From Sneathiella sp. (GTDB lineage: Bacteria; Pseudomonadota; Alphaproteobacteria; Sneathiellales; Sneathiellaceae), in the NCBI GenBank assembly GCA_017643685.1, contig JAEPMY010000001.1, positions 1-64,000 of the forward strand: 64,000 nt of DNA, written 5' to 3'. The notes beneath the pieces are model-generated. The model ran no database searches and was not told where the DNA came from. It saw only the letters and a list, made by a program, of their open reading frames with translations. The position numbers and the translations under genes were made by a program. Shown here piece after piece: positions 31,308 through 41,197 of this stretch (within the stretch, counting starts at the first letter, position 1; each line of letters begins with the position of its first letter).

Positions 31308-32180
31308 ATGACACAACAGGCCTCCATCAGCGCTAAAGCTCGGGAATTCAGCTTATCTGAAGCAGAATTTAAAAAACTGACAGGCCTTGTCTATTCTCTG
31401 ACAGGGATTGTGCTGGGTGATCATAAACGGGACATGGTCTACGGACGGTTGGCACGTCGCTTGAGGGAGCTTGGGATGCAGTCCTTCTCTCAATATTGCG
31501 ATCTGCTGGACTCAAATAAATCCGGCCAAGAAACAGGGTTTCTGGTCAACGCCATCACGACAAATCTGACCAAATTTTACCGCGAGAGCCATCATTTCGA
31601 GGCGCTCATTATGCAGACGCAAAAGATTGCACAAGACCCAGTCCGCAAACAAAGCAAAGAGTTATTAATCTGGTCTGCAGGCTGCTCCTCTGGGGAGGAG
31701 CCTTATTCCATGGCAACGACACTGATGAGCGCGGTCCCTGCCCTTCATTCTTGGAAGGTAAAAATTCTGGCGACCGATCTGGACACCAACATGCTGAATA
31801 AGGGAAAGCAAGGCATCTACAACGCTGATGTTTTTAAAGACATGCAGCAGCCATTTGCAAAATATCTTAAAGACAGCTGCAAACAGGTAGGTGACAAAAT
31901 CCAGATGAATGAAAGAGCCAAAAGCCTCATTCATTTCAAGCATTTAAATCTACTTCATCAATGGCCGATGAAAAAGCAGTTCGATGTAATATTTTGCCGA
32001 AATGTGCTGATCTATTTTGATCAACAGACCAAAGAAGGCCTTGTGGATCGCTACACGAACCAACTCCGCGAGGGAGGACTTCTGTGCCTCGGTCATTCTG
32101 AAAGCCTACAGAACAAACCCGCTGATTTGCAGCTAATGGGCAAGACTACATACGTCAAAACTGGCGGAGGGCACGCATGA
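31308..32180 (+). CDS. cheR: Chemotaxis methyltransferase CheR
   Basis: WSAGCSSGEEPYSMA, ILATDLDTNML, FDVIFCRNVLIYFD. Confidence 0.96.
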   Translation: MTQQASISAKAREFSLSEAEFKKLTGLVYSLTGIVLGDHKRDMVYGRLARRLRELGMQSFSQYCDLLDSNKSGQETGFLVNAITTNLTKFYRESHHFEALIMQTQKIAQDPVRKQSKELLIWSAGCSSGEEPYSMATTLMSAVPALHSWKVKILATDLDTNMLNKGKQGIYNADVFKDMQQPFAKYLKDSCKQVGDKIQMNERAKSLIHFKHLNLLHQWPMKKQFDVIFCRNVLIYFDQQTKEGLVDRYTNQLREGGLLCLGHSESLQNKPADLQLMGKTTYVKTGGGHA

Positions 32181-32824
32181 AACGGCAGAATGAAAAACCT
32201 GCTGATCGCCGGAGCCGGGCCGCGGACCCGTTATTTGATGAGCATCGCAGCAAGTATTTCGACCCCAAATGGAACAAAACTCTGGTTCGCGTCCAGCCGG
32301 GCGATCACTACATCACGTCTCATGAAGATGAGATGATTGTGACGATCCTCGGGTCTTGCGTTGCGGCCTGTATTCGGGACCCGCTTGCCGGTGTTGGCGG
32401 GATGAACCATTTCATGTTGCCCGAGAGCGAGACCGGACAATGGGGATCAACCAGTGCCAACATGCGTTATGGCAACTACGCGATGGAAACCCTGATCAAT
32501 GAGATTTTAAAAGCAGGCGGGAAACGGGACCGGCTTGAATTCAAACTCTTTGGCGGTGGCAATGTTATTCCAGGCTCGTCTCGTGTCGGGGATAAAAACG
32601 GTCATTTCGCGCTGAACTATCTAAAATATGAAGGGTTTTCGCCCCTCGCCTATGACTTGGGTGGACCGCACCCAAGACGCATTCATTTTAATCCGCAGAC
32701 AGGGAAAGTGGATCGCCTGCTCCTGAAACGAACTGATGATATGAGACTGCTCAAGGATGAAGAAAACTATAGATCCAAAATTCCCCAGCAAGTGGACAAA
32801 GCTGGCGAAGTGGACCTTTTCTAA
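32177..32824 (+). CDS. cheD: Chemoreceptor glutamine deamidase CheD
   Basis: VTILGSCVAACIRDPLAGVGGMNHFMLPE, FGGGNVI. Confidence 0.96.
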   Translation: MKRQNEKPADRRSRAADPLFDEHRSKYFDPKWNKTLVRVQPGDHYITSHEDEMIVTILGSCVAACIRDPLAGVGGMNHFMLPESETGQWGSTSANMRYGNYAMETLINEILKAGGKRDRLEFKLFGGGNVIPGSSRVGDKNGHFALNYLKYEGFSPLAYDLGGPHPRRIHFNPQTGKVDRLLLKRTDDMRLLKDEENYRSKIPQQVDKAGEVDLF

Positions 32825-32836
32825 GAGGAGAGCTGC

Positions 32837-33898
32837 ATGACAAAAAGAATTACAGTTCTAATCGTTGATGACTCAGCTCTGATCCGCCAGATGCTGACCT
32901 CCATGCTGAGCGCAGATCCAAATATCGAAGTTGTCGGAACGGCCCCTGATCCGCTGACAGCCCGCACAATGATCAAACAGCTAAACCCGGATGTTTTGAC
33001 ATTGGATATCGAAATGCCCCGAATGGACGGTATTGCCTTTTTGGAGAAAATTATCACCCTGCGCCCCATGCCTGTTGTGATGATTTCATCGCTAACGCAG
33101 GAAGGCGCCGATATTGCCTTGCAAGCGCTGGAAATGGGCGCGGTGGATTATATTGCAAAGCCGACAAGTGATCTACGGGTTGGGCTGGAAGCAAAAGGGG
33201 CTGAGATTATCGCCAAGGTTAAAAATGCAGCGAACGCCCGCGTAATGGCCAGAAAACCAATCCCTAAGCCAGCGGAGAGCTCTCTCCTCCAACGCTTTAA
33301 AACAACCGAACAGGTCGTGTGCATTGGTGCCTCCACAGGCGGCGTTGAAGCAATTCGGGAGGTTATCTGCCAGCTTCCTCCAAACTTTCCCGGGGTGCTT
33401 ATCACGCAGCATATGCCCGGTAAATTTACGACCTCTTTTGCCAATCGCATGGATACGATTACGCGTGTCACAGTCTGTGAGGCAGAGCATGGTCAACGTG
33501 TCTTGCCGGGACATGTCTATATTGCCCCGGGTGAGAACCATCTGGAGCTTGGTCGCTCAGGCGCTAATTATATCTGCCGCCTGACCGACGAGGCGCCTGT
33601 AAGCGGTCACAGACCATCAGTTGATGTTCTGTTCGGATCCGCCGCCAAAGTTGCCAGTGCAAATGCGATCGGTGTGATCCTGACCGGCATGGGCCGGGAT
33701 GGCGCGGAGGGCATGCTGAAACTGAGGCAAGCTGGCGCCATGACATTTGGTCAGGATGAAGCGAGCTCGGTTGTTTATGGCATGCCTCGAGTCGCCTTTG
33801 AGACAGGCGGTGTTCAACAGCAAGCCCCTCTCAGCAAGATCGCGGGCCTGATGATGCAGTATCTTGAGACAAAAGACATGAAAGCGATCCGGATATGA
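32837..33898 (+). CDS. cheB: Chemotaxis methylesterase CheB
   Basis: REC domain ([12 protein letters not shown]), [33 protein letters not shown]. Confidence 0.97.
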   Translation: MTKRITVLIVDDSALIRQMLTSMLSADPNIEVVGTAPDPLTARTMIKQLNPDVLTLDIEMPRMDGIAFLEKIITLRPMPVVMISSLTQEGADIALQALEMGAVDYIAKPTSDLRVGLEAKGAEIIAKVKNAANARVMARKPIPKPAESSLLQRFKTTEQVVCIGASTGGVEAIREVICQLPPNFPGVLITQHMPGKFTTSFANRMDTITRVTVCEAEHGQRVLPGHVYIAPGENHLELGRSGANYICRLTDEAPVSGHRPSVDVLFGSAAKVASANAIGVILTGMGRDGAEGMLKLRQAGAMTFGQDEASSVVYGMPRVAFETGGVQQQAPLSKIAGLMMQYLETKDMKAIRI

Positions 33899-35202
33899 GT
33901 ACGCAAGAACGCACCCAGGAAGAAGTTAGTGAAAGCGAGGGCCTGATGAGTGACACCGCGCCATCATCTGATGATTTCATCGAGTTATTTGATGAAGAGG
34001 ACGCTCCTGTCATTGAGAGCGACATAGAAACTGTAGAGGCGGAGTTCGCTGATGAAAACGAAGTGCTGACTGAAATCCCAACAATCGAGGATCTCCCTCA
34101 GGATGCACATGAATTCCTCGCGCGTTGGATCAGCCTTTCCGAAACCCAACGCAAAGCCCTTGGGATCGTGATGGATGAAATTGGTCTCGTCTCCGATCTG
34201 GTGGAGACAAATATCACCGACATCTCTGCCCGCTTTCAGGAACTGGCACTGAATACGCAAAAGCAAAGTGGCTCTATTGGTGAAATGATAGCCGGGGCGC
34301 AAAACATTGAATATAACGGCAATGTTTTTGATATGGCCGGTGTTATTCAAACGGTCGACCAGCATCTCACAACCATGATCTCAAAAATTGTCGACACCTC
34401 AAAACATGGGGTTGAGGTTGTTTATGCCCTTGATGACGTCACAACTGATGTCGGCAAGGTTGAAAGACTGATTGGGGATATTGAAGGTATCAACAAGCAA
34501 ACGAACTTGCTTGCCCTGAATGCCCGAATTGAAGCGGCCCGTGCGGGCGAAGCCGGCAAGGGATTTGCCGTCGTTGCACACGAAGTGCAGGATCTGGCAA
34601 AAACAGTGAACTCACTGGCTGAGACTATGCGGGAAGAAATATCCAATGTCGCTGACGGCGTCCGGCATGGGCATTCTCAGATCAAGCAGATTGCGAATAT
34701 CGACCTCAGCGAAAACATTCTGGTGAAAGATACCATTAGCGAGTTGATGGACTGCGTGGTTCGGCAAAATGCACAATTTACCGACGCACTTAAATCGTCT
34801 GAAAACATATCCAAGGAAATCTCACGGGATATTTTCAGTGTTATTACCAAGCTTCAATTCCAGGATCGCGCTAAACAACGTCTTGAAAACCTAACTGGTA
34901 CACTCTCGGTGATGGAGAAAAGCCTGGAAGCGTATGAAGAAAACACGACCCGCACTTTCCTTGGAAACCTTCCGCCTAGCGTTGAGCAGGAGACTTGGTT
35001 CAGGTCTGTTATCCAGGACCTGACGCTTGGCGAGATGAGAGACCGTTTCTTAAGCGCAGTTTTCGGTGAAGAAGCACCACAAGAGGCCTCCGAAAACCAC
35101 TCAGATAGTTCCAATGAGAACAAAGAAAATATCCTTAAGGACAAGGACTTACTTGACGCACCATCAGAAGAATTCGATGATGATGACATTGAATTGTTCT
35201 AG
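33895..35202 (+). CDS. Soluble MCP-like signalling protein with CheZ-like FQDxxxQ motif and acidic -IELF C-terminus
   Basis: [41 protein letters not shown]; no TM segment; [15 protein letters not shown]; ends FDDDDIELF. Confidence 0.85.
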   Translation: MSTQERTQEEVSESEGLMSDTAPSSDDFIELFDEEDAPVIESDIETVEAEFADENEVLTEIPTIEDLPQDAHEFLARWISLSETQRKALGIVMDEIGLVSDLVETNITDISARFQELALNTQKQSGSIGEMIAGAQNIEYNGNVFDMAGVIQTVDQHLTTMISKIVDTSKHGVEVVYALDDVTTDVGKVERLIGDIEGINKQTNLLALNARIEAARAGEAGKGFAVVAHEVQDLAKTVNSLAETMREEISNVADGVRHGHSQIKQIANIDLSENILVKDTISELMDCVVRQNAQFTDALKSSENISKEISRDIFSVITKLQFQDRAKQRLENLTGTLSVMEKSLEAYEENTTRTFLGNLPPSVEQETWFRSVIQDLTLGEMRDRFLSAVFGEEAPQEASENHSDSSNENKENILKDKDLLDAPSEEFDDDDIELF

Positions 35203-35215
35203 GAGATAATGATCC

Positions 35216-35521
35216 ATGCAAACCAACATTAGGACCGACAATAATGAACTTCAGATCGTCCTCTCTGATCGCCTGACATTTGAGGACCATGAAGCATTTC
35301 GCGATGTCATTATGGCCATTAAGAAAAACGAACAAGCGACTTGTTCTATTGACCTGGCTAGCCTGACAGCGATTGACTCTGCCGGTCTCGGCATGCTGAT
35401 GATCGCTTTTGAAACATCTGAAAAAGTGAATAAGCCTTTTAAAATCAAAAGAGCGAACGGTCAGGTAAAACGCCTGCTGGAAATCTCCGAGTTTGAAAAA
35501 GTAATGACGATCGAAAACTAA
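35216..35521 (+). CDS. STAS-domain anti-anti-sigma/partner-switch protein
   Basis: SIDLASLTAIDSAGLGMLMIA with DSAG phospho-site motif. Confidence 0.88.
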   Translation: MQTNIRTDNNELQIVLSDRLTFEDHEAFRDVIMAIKKNEQATCSIDLASLTAIDSAGLGMLMIAFETSEKVNKPFKIKRANGQVKRLLEISEFEKVMTIEN

Positions 35522-35537
35522 GGACGAGAGCCTTAAC

Positions 35538-36788
35538 ATGTCTTTGGCGAATGATACTTTTGGACCATCAGCAGTTTCGGGATTTGCTTCCGATCATGTT
35601 GATCTAACAGAAGCCAAAATTCTGGTGGTAGATGACTCCCCCCTCATTCGGGAGTTAATCGGCGCTTGTCTCGCCGCTGATGATTACAAAAACATCAGTT
35701 ATGCAGGGGACGGCATCGAAGCGTTAGAACATATCGAAAAAGACATGCCGGATCTGATCATTCTTGATCTGGAAATGCCCAGAATGGATGGTTTTGAGGT
35801 GTGTCGCAGACTGCGCGAAGACCCCAAGACCATCAACATTCCAATTCTGATCCAAAGCGGTCGGGATACAGCGGCCGATATCACACGCGCATTTGATTAT
35901 GGTGCCAGCGACATGGTCGTAAAACCGGTCAAGAAGTTTGAAATTCTTGCCCGAACAAAAGTCCATTTGCAAAAACGGATATTGCTGCAAAAACTGATTT
36001 CATATCATAACCGTGTCGCTAACGAGCTTGAACAAGCGAAACGATTGCAGCTTGATATCTGCCCTTCTCCAGACGATCTGGAAAGATACCGTGAGGATTA
36101 TGGGGTAGATATTTGCTGGCACTATGAACCTTCCTCTGAACTTGGCGGTGATATGGGGGGCGTCTTCCCCATATCGAAAACAAAATTTGCCTTTTTTATC
36201 GCGGATTTTTCAGGCCACGGTGTCGCAGCCGCGTTGAACACATTCAGGCTGCAGACGTGGCTAAAAGCTGCCTCAGACCTGTATGAAGCACCTGGAACGC
36301 TGCTTGCCGAACTCAATAACTTCTTAAATCAGAACCTGCCGCGCGGCTCGTACGCGACGATGTTATTTGCTGTGCTGGATTTAAAAACCGAAATGCTGAC
36401 CTACGCTGCCGCAGGTTGTCAGCCCCCTTTGGTTCAGCATCCAGAAAAAGGGACGGATTTCAATCCCGTCACATCCAGAGGAATGCCTCTGGGGTTGCGG
36501 GCGAACTGGACCTATGACAGCCGCCATGTTCCTTTTGCAAAAGGGGCAAAATTCCTGCTTTACAGCGACGCACTTGTAGAAGTCCCCACAGGCCCTGATC
36601 AGATGCTCGGCGATGATGGCTTGCAACAAGAAGCGTCTCAAGTCTGGAGTGAAGGGCCATCACTACGCGGTGGCATGAATTCACTGATTGAAAACTATAA
36701 CAAACGTCTGGATGGGCTGACTGAGTCTCCAGATGACCTAACCGTTATTCTACTGGAAAACACCAATGAAAGACCCAAAGCAAAATAG
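35538..36788 (+). CDS. Response regulator-PP2C (SpoIIE/RsbU-type) phosphatase
   Basis: REC (LIILDLEMPRMDG...KP) followed by SELGGDMGG, IADFSGHGVAAAL, YSDALVEV, SPDDLTVILLE. Confidence 0.92.
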   Translation: MSLANDTFGPSAVSGFASDHVDLTEAKILVVDDSPLIRELIGACLAADDYKNISYAGDGIEALEHIEKDMPDLIILDLEMPRMDGFEVCRRLREDPKTINIPILIQSGRDTAADITRAFDYGASDMVVKPVKKFEILARTKVHLQKRILLQKLISYHNRVANELEQAKRLQLDICPSPDDLERYREDYGVDICWHYEPSSELGGDMGGVFPISKTKFAFFIADFSGHGVAAALNTFRLQTWLKAASDLYEAPGTLLAELNNFLNQNLPRGSYATMLFAVLDLKTEMLTYAAAGCQPPLVQHPEKGTDFNPVTSRGMPLGLRANWTYDSRHVPFAKGAKFLLYSDALVEVPTGPDQMLGDDGLQQEASQVWSEGPSLRGGMNSLIENYNKRLDGLTESPDDLTVILLENTNERPKAK

Positions 36789-37347
36789 TGAACAACCATC
36801 GGGTTGCCACACTGCTGCGGCGGGATCTGCAGCTTTGGACTATCCGTATTTAAGCGAGGATGAGTTAGCACACGCAACTAAAGCCCTTTTTCGCTTCAGA
36901 ACGCTGAAAGAAGCTCGTTTTTTATGTGATCTTGTTTCCTCTCAGACTTTCGACCCTATTATTGTAGGGATAGGATTGATTGAATTGATGGTCAATGCAA
37001 TCGAACATGGCAACCTAGAGATAACTTATGAGGAAAAAGGTCTTCTGCTGAAAAAAGGGGAATGGCAAAAGGAAGTCGAGCGGAGATTGGAATTACCAGA
37101 GTATAAATCCCGTTATGCGACATTAGAATTTAACCGAAGTGAAAAGCATCTGGACCTGCTGATCACTGACGAGGGGGATGGGTTTGACGCAGATAAATTT
37201 CTGCACAATCAAACCCACGATCGGGAAGAGAGCACTGGAAGCCAGTATCATGGACGCGGCATAGCCGTTGCAAGCCAACTGGATTTCGAAAAGATTGAAT
37301 ACCTTGGCAAAGGCAATCAGGTAAGGGTGAGCATCCTTACCAAATAA
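36766..37347 (+). CDS. RsbW-like HATPase (anti-sigma/serine kinase-type)
   Basis: LIELMVNAIEHGNLEI N-box, DEGDGFD, GRGIAVA; overlaps REC-PP2C gene by 23 nt. Confidence 0.85.
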   Translation: MKDPKQNSEQPSGCHTAAAGSAALDYPYLSEDELAHATKALFRFRTLKEARFLCDLVSSQTFDPIIVGIGLIELMVNAIEHGNLEITYEEKGLLLKKGEWQKEVERRLELPEYKSRYATLEFNRSEKHLDLLITDEGDGFDADKFLHNQTHDREESTGSQYHGRGIAVASQLDFEKIEYLGKGNQVRVSILTK

Positions 37348-37364
37348 TGATTTGGTAAGCCAAG

Positions 37365-40300
37365 ATGGAAAGAACAGAAGCAACCGATCCGAAGAAAAAT
37401 ACTGAAAATGCGACGTCACTTCTAACCTGGCAAAAACCAGTACCGTACCTTTTTGTTGGTTTGATCCTGCTGTTTCTGTATTTAAAACCGGAACATTTTT
37501 CGCCGGATGGCGACTATTTTGTGCCGCGTTACCTGTCATTTCTGACATTGATGTGCGGGATTATTCTTGCTGGCGCCCTCATCGGCTTTTGCCGCCAGAA
37601 GCCCAATATCTTTTTGTTATGCTTGGCCCATATTTTTGCGGGTCACGCCCTACTTCAGCTTCAACTGACCATTTGGGAATTTTTTGAATCCCCAAATGAA
37701 CACCAAAGCAATACAGAGCAACTTCATTTCCTGATCCTACCTCTTTTTATGTCGAGCAGTTTATTCCTTCTTGCCCTTATGGATCGGTTAGAGAGAGGGC
37801 TTTCAATTCGATCTTATGAGCAGATGGTATACGGAGCCTTTGGAACCTCCATTCTCATCTTTTCCCTGTTCCTGCATCTGACATTTGGCACCCCCAATGT
37901 GAATATCAGCTCAGATTTGGTATTTACCGGATCGCTGATAAGCATCACCCTCTCCTTTTTGGCGCTCGTCCTGTTCCCCATAAAACGGAAAGCAGATATT
38001 TTCAGTCTGCGCTATTGGACCATCTTTCTTATTCTCGGCAATTTAACCATTTATCTGACACCGACCGAGCTTATGAGCGGGCTTACAAAGCTAAACAGCA
38101 TTGAAGTCGAATTTGTCCGAAGCGGTGTTTTTCTCACTCTTATTGGAGGCCTGATTTTCCATTCTGTCGCGATCATTTTAACCGAACAAAAGCAGAGTGA
38201 GCGGATCAAGCGAAGTCGCGCTGCCGCTGAGCTTTCGCATCTCGGATCTCTGATGATCAACAAATCCGACAGTTTTGAAGGGGCGGCAAAATCACTGATC
38301 AATTTAATTTCTGAGCGAGAGGGATATGCCGCCGCGCATTTGATGCTTTTAACTCAGAACAAGATGCGGCATTACTGGCACTTGGAAGACCCCAAGCAAT
38401 ACCAGCAGTTTCGGATATCCTCGGAAAATAATGAAATGGCTTACGGGGAGGGTTTCCTTGGCTCTCTCTGGGAAGATCAGCGCCACGGCAACATTTCGGA
38501 TCTTTCTATGGCCGAAGATATGGAATATCGCCGAAAGAAAGCCGCTGAAGAGGCGGGCCTATCATCTGTTTTTGCAATCCCGGTCCTCAGCTCCGGTAGA
38601 TTAATTGCGATGATGGAGTTTTTCCATAAGGAGATATCCCAACCGGAGCATAATCAGGTTTCAGCGATCACCGCGCTATGTCATCAGCTGGGTAGCCTTT
38701 ATCAGCGCCAAATTCGTGAAAAACGCCTGACAGAAAGAGAGTATCTCCATCAAGAAGTTGCCGATCGCTTTCCATTAGCAATGGCCATTTTTGATAGTAA
38801 GGAGCAGCTCGTTTTCCATAACGGACCGTTCAAAACTCTGATGATCGAATGCTGCGGAGACATCCAGCTTGATTTCGATTTCACAGATATGGTGACGGCC
38901 ACCGCGTTCAGCGGACAAGTAGCCTCGGCGACTGACGATCCCCAATCTTGGATTGAAAATGCAACAAACTGCTTGAACACGCCAGGTAGCTACATGATTT
39001 GGCGTATGGCGTCAGGCAACCAATTGGAATTTTCTGTTAAGAATATGTCGGGGGGCCGAACTCTCTGTCTTTGGACAGATGTGACAACCGAGCAAGATGC
39101 CCTCATACAAAATGATCAAACGAACAACACGTTAAATGCCATCTTTGATACCCTGCCCTCCGGGATTTGTATCTTTGATAAGAATCTGCAGGTAACTGAC
39201 TTTAATTCCAAATTTGTGAGTATGCTGGAACTGGGCGATGGGGAAATCAAACGTGGGATCAACTTTGGGGCGTTTTTGAAACTGTTTCGCGACAAACAAT
39301 ATCAATATGCCGAGTTCCTCTCTGAAATGGCAGAGCTTCGGATTAAAATGGCCGAGGGGAGAAAGCCTTACCACAACGAGCAAATGCTCTTCTGTCAGCG
39401 AACCTTTAACGCTTATGCCGCACCAACTCAGGAAGATGGCTTCACCCTAACGCTTATGGATATGTCAGAGATTGAGAGCTATCAACTAGAACTCAGGGAA
39501 GCCAAAAGTCAGGCGGAAAGTAGTGCAGAAAAAGCAATGGAGCTCGCCCAAACGGCGCAAAGCTCCAACAAAATTAAATCTGATTTCCTAACCTTGATAG
39601 ATCGGGAACTTCGAATTCCACTTAATAGCATTTCAACCGCCAATGACTTGCTTAAATCCACGCAGATTTCACCTGAACAATCCCGTCATCTGAAAATCAT
39701 TAAAAGCGCGACGGAAGATTTATCCAACTTGATGGAAGATATTCAGGATTTAGCCAATCTGGAATCTCAAAAGCTGACGCTGATCCCTCAACCTGTTCAT
39801 ATGGGCGATTTAATTGATAAACTGAACAGTCAATGGTCTTTTCTTGCAAAAAGTAAATCATTGGATTTTCGGATTAAGGCTGATCCCAACATCCCCGCGC
39901 TCATCTGTCTTGATGGGCGGCGCCTTGAACAAATTATCGGGAATCTGGTTGATAACGCCCTGAAATACACCCGAAGTGGTGAGATTGTTGTGTCCATTAA
40001 ATTAGGACGAAAATCACAGAAGTTGAACATATCTGTAAAAGATACCGGCATCGGGATCGCCAAAGAACAACAACGGAACCTTTTCCAATCCCTCGAAAAG
40101 GCCGTTGCCTCGGGTGACCGAAATCAAGACTGGAGTGGGCTTGGCCTGACGCTTTGCTATGATCTTGTAAAATTGATGGGCGGCAAAATTCGGGTATCTT
40201 CCGAACCAGGAGAAGGTTCCAAATTCACTTTTGATGTCCAATACACGCTCCCCACATCGGATCAGGAATTTGACCGAAACTTTGAAACGCAAATTCCGGA

Positions 40301-41132
40301 TGATGAAGCGTGGCCGAACACGTCCCCAACGCTGACTATTTTAGTCGCGGAGGATCATCCTGTTAATCAGGTGGTCACGCAGGAATTGCTGACCAAATGG
40401 GGGCATCAAGTCGAAATTGTCGAAAATGGTGAGCTGGCGGTGGCAGCCGTTGCCACCTGTAAATTTGACCTGGTCATAATGGACATCCATATGCCGGTGA
40501 TGGATGGTCTGCAGGCCTGTAAAGAAATTCGCGCGTTTCCCGGACGGATTAAAGATATTCCAATTATTGCACTGACCGCCAATTCCATGTCTGGCGAACG
40601 GCAACGCTGTTTGAAAGCTGGAATGAATGATTATCTGACCAAACCCGTTCATAAATGGGAGCTGAAAGACACTCTCCTCACCTATAGCAATATGAAGCGG
40701 GTTGGCGAGGATACATGGAAGCAAAAGATTGCCCCCCGGCAACGCGGTCCTGATCGAAACAACATTCCGGCAATGGGCGCAAAAGTTCTGGACCATCAAA
40801 TCTTTCAGGAATTTATTGAGAATTTTGGCTTAACCGTTGTCAGAAACCTCGCGGAAAAGTTGGTCGATCAGTATGAGATCAATCACACAAATGTCATGAA
40901 TATGCTGCACGAGAATGACTGGAAAGGTATCGGAAAAGAAGCCCATATGATCAAAAGTGGCTTTGGACAGTTTGGCCTTATGCAGGCCGCCGCCTTTGCC
41001 ACCCAGATGGATATGGATGCGAAACGAGGGAACAAGCTAAATGTCCTCGATAACGCAGCATCGATGCTTAACCTCTGTGACGAGGCTTTGATCCAATTAA
41101 AACAACAATTGGAGGCGTTGCAGCCACTGTAA
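37365..41132 (+). CDS. Membrane hybrid sensor kinase (multi-TM, GAF, PAS, HisKA-like lacking His, HATPase, REC, Hpt)
   Basis: FLTLIDRELRIPLNSI in H-box position; NLVDNALKYT, DTGIGI, GLGLTL; LVIMDIHMPVMDG; Hpt AHMIKSGFGQFG. Confidence 0.93.
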   Translation: MERTEATDPKKNTENATSLLTWQKPVPYLFVGLILLFLYLKPEHFSPDGDYFVPRYLSFLTLMCGIILAGALIGFCRQKPNIFLLCLAHIFAGHALLQLQLTIWEFFESPNEHQSNTEQLHFLILPLFMSSSLFLLALMDRLERGLSIRSYEQMVYGAFGTSILIFSLFLHLTFGTPNVNISSDLVFTGSLISITLSFLALVLFPIKRKADIFSLRYWTIFLILGNLTIYLTPTELMSGLTKLNSIEVEFVRSGVFLTLIGGLIFHSVAIILTEQKQSERIKRSRAAAELSHLGSLMINKSDSFEGAAKSLINLISEREGYAAAHLMLLTQNKMRHYWHLEDPKQYQQFRISSENNEMAYGEGFLGSLWEDQRHGNISDLSMAEDMEYRRKKAAEEAGLSSVFAIPVLSSGRLIAMMEFFHKEISQPEHNQVSAITALCHQLGSLYQRQIREKRLTEREYLHQEVADRFPLAMAIFDSKEQLVFHNGPFKTLMIECCGDIQLDFDFTDMVTATAFSGQVASATDDPQSWIENATNCLNTPGSYMIWRMASGNQLEFSVKNMSGGRTLCLWTDVTTEQDALIQNDQTNNTLNAIFDTLPSGICIFDKNLQVTDFNSKFVSMLELGDGEIKRGINFGAFLKLFRDKQYQYAEFLSEMAELRIKMAEGRKPYHNEQMLFCQRTFNAYAAPTQEDGFTLTLMDMSEIESYQLELREAKSQAESSAEKAMELAQTAQSSNKIKSDFLTLIDRELRIPLNSISTANDLLKSTQISPEQSRHLKIIKSATEDLSNLMEDIQDLANLESQKLTLIPQPVHMGDLIDKLNSQWSFLAKSKSLDFRIKADPNIPALICLDGRRLEQIIGNLVDNALKYTRSGEIVVSIKLGRKSQKLNISVKDTGIGIAKEQQRNLFQSLEKAVASGDRNQDWSGLGLTLCYDLVKLMGGKIRVSSEPGEGSKFTFDVQYTLPTSDQEFDRNFETQIPDDEAWPNTSPTLTILVAEDHPVNQVVTQELLTKWGHQVEIVENGELAVAAVATCKFDLVIMDIHMPVMDGLQACKEIRAFPGRIKDIPIIALTANSMSGERQRCLKAGMNDYLTKPVHKWELKDTLLTYSNMKRVGEDTWKQKIAPRQRGPDRNNIPAMGAKVLDHQIFQEFIENFGLTVVRNLAEKLVDQYEINHTNVMNMLHENDWKGIGKEAHMIKSGFGQFGLMQAAAFATQMDMDAKRGNKLNVLDNAASMLNLCDEALIQLKQQLEALQPL

Positions 41133-41146
41133 TCTTCTCATTTAAT

Positions 41147-41188
41147 CCTGTTATGTGTAGTAATAGAAAAACTTTGACACATAACAGG
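41147..41188. repeat. 12-bp perfect inverted repeat CCTGTTATGTGT-N18-ACACATAACAGG
   Basis: Arms 41147-41158 and 41177-41188 are exact reverse complements. Confidence 0.85.
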
Positions 41189-41197
41189 GGTGGGTAC

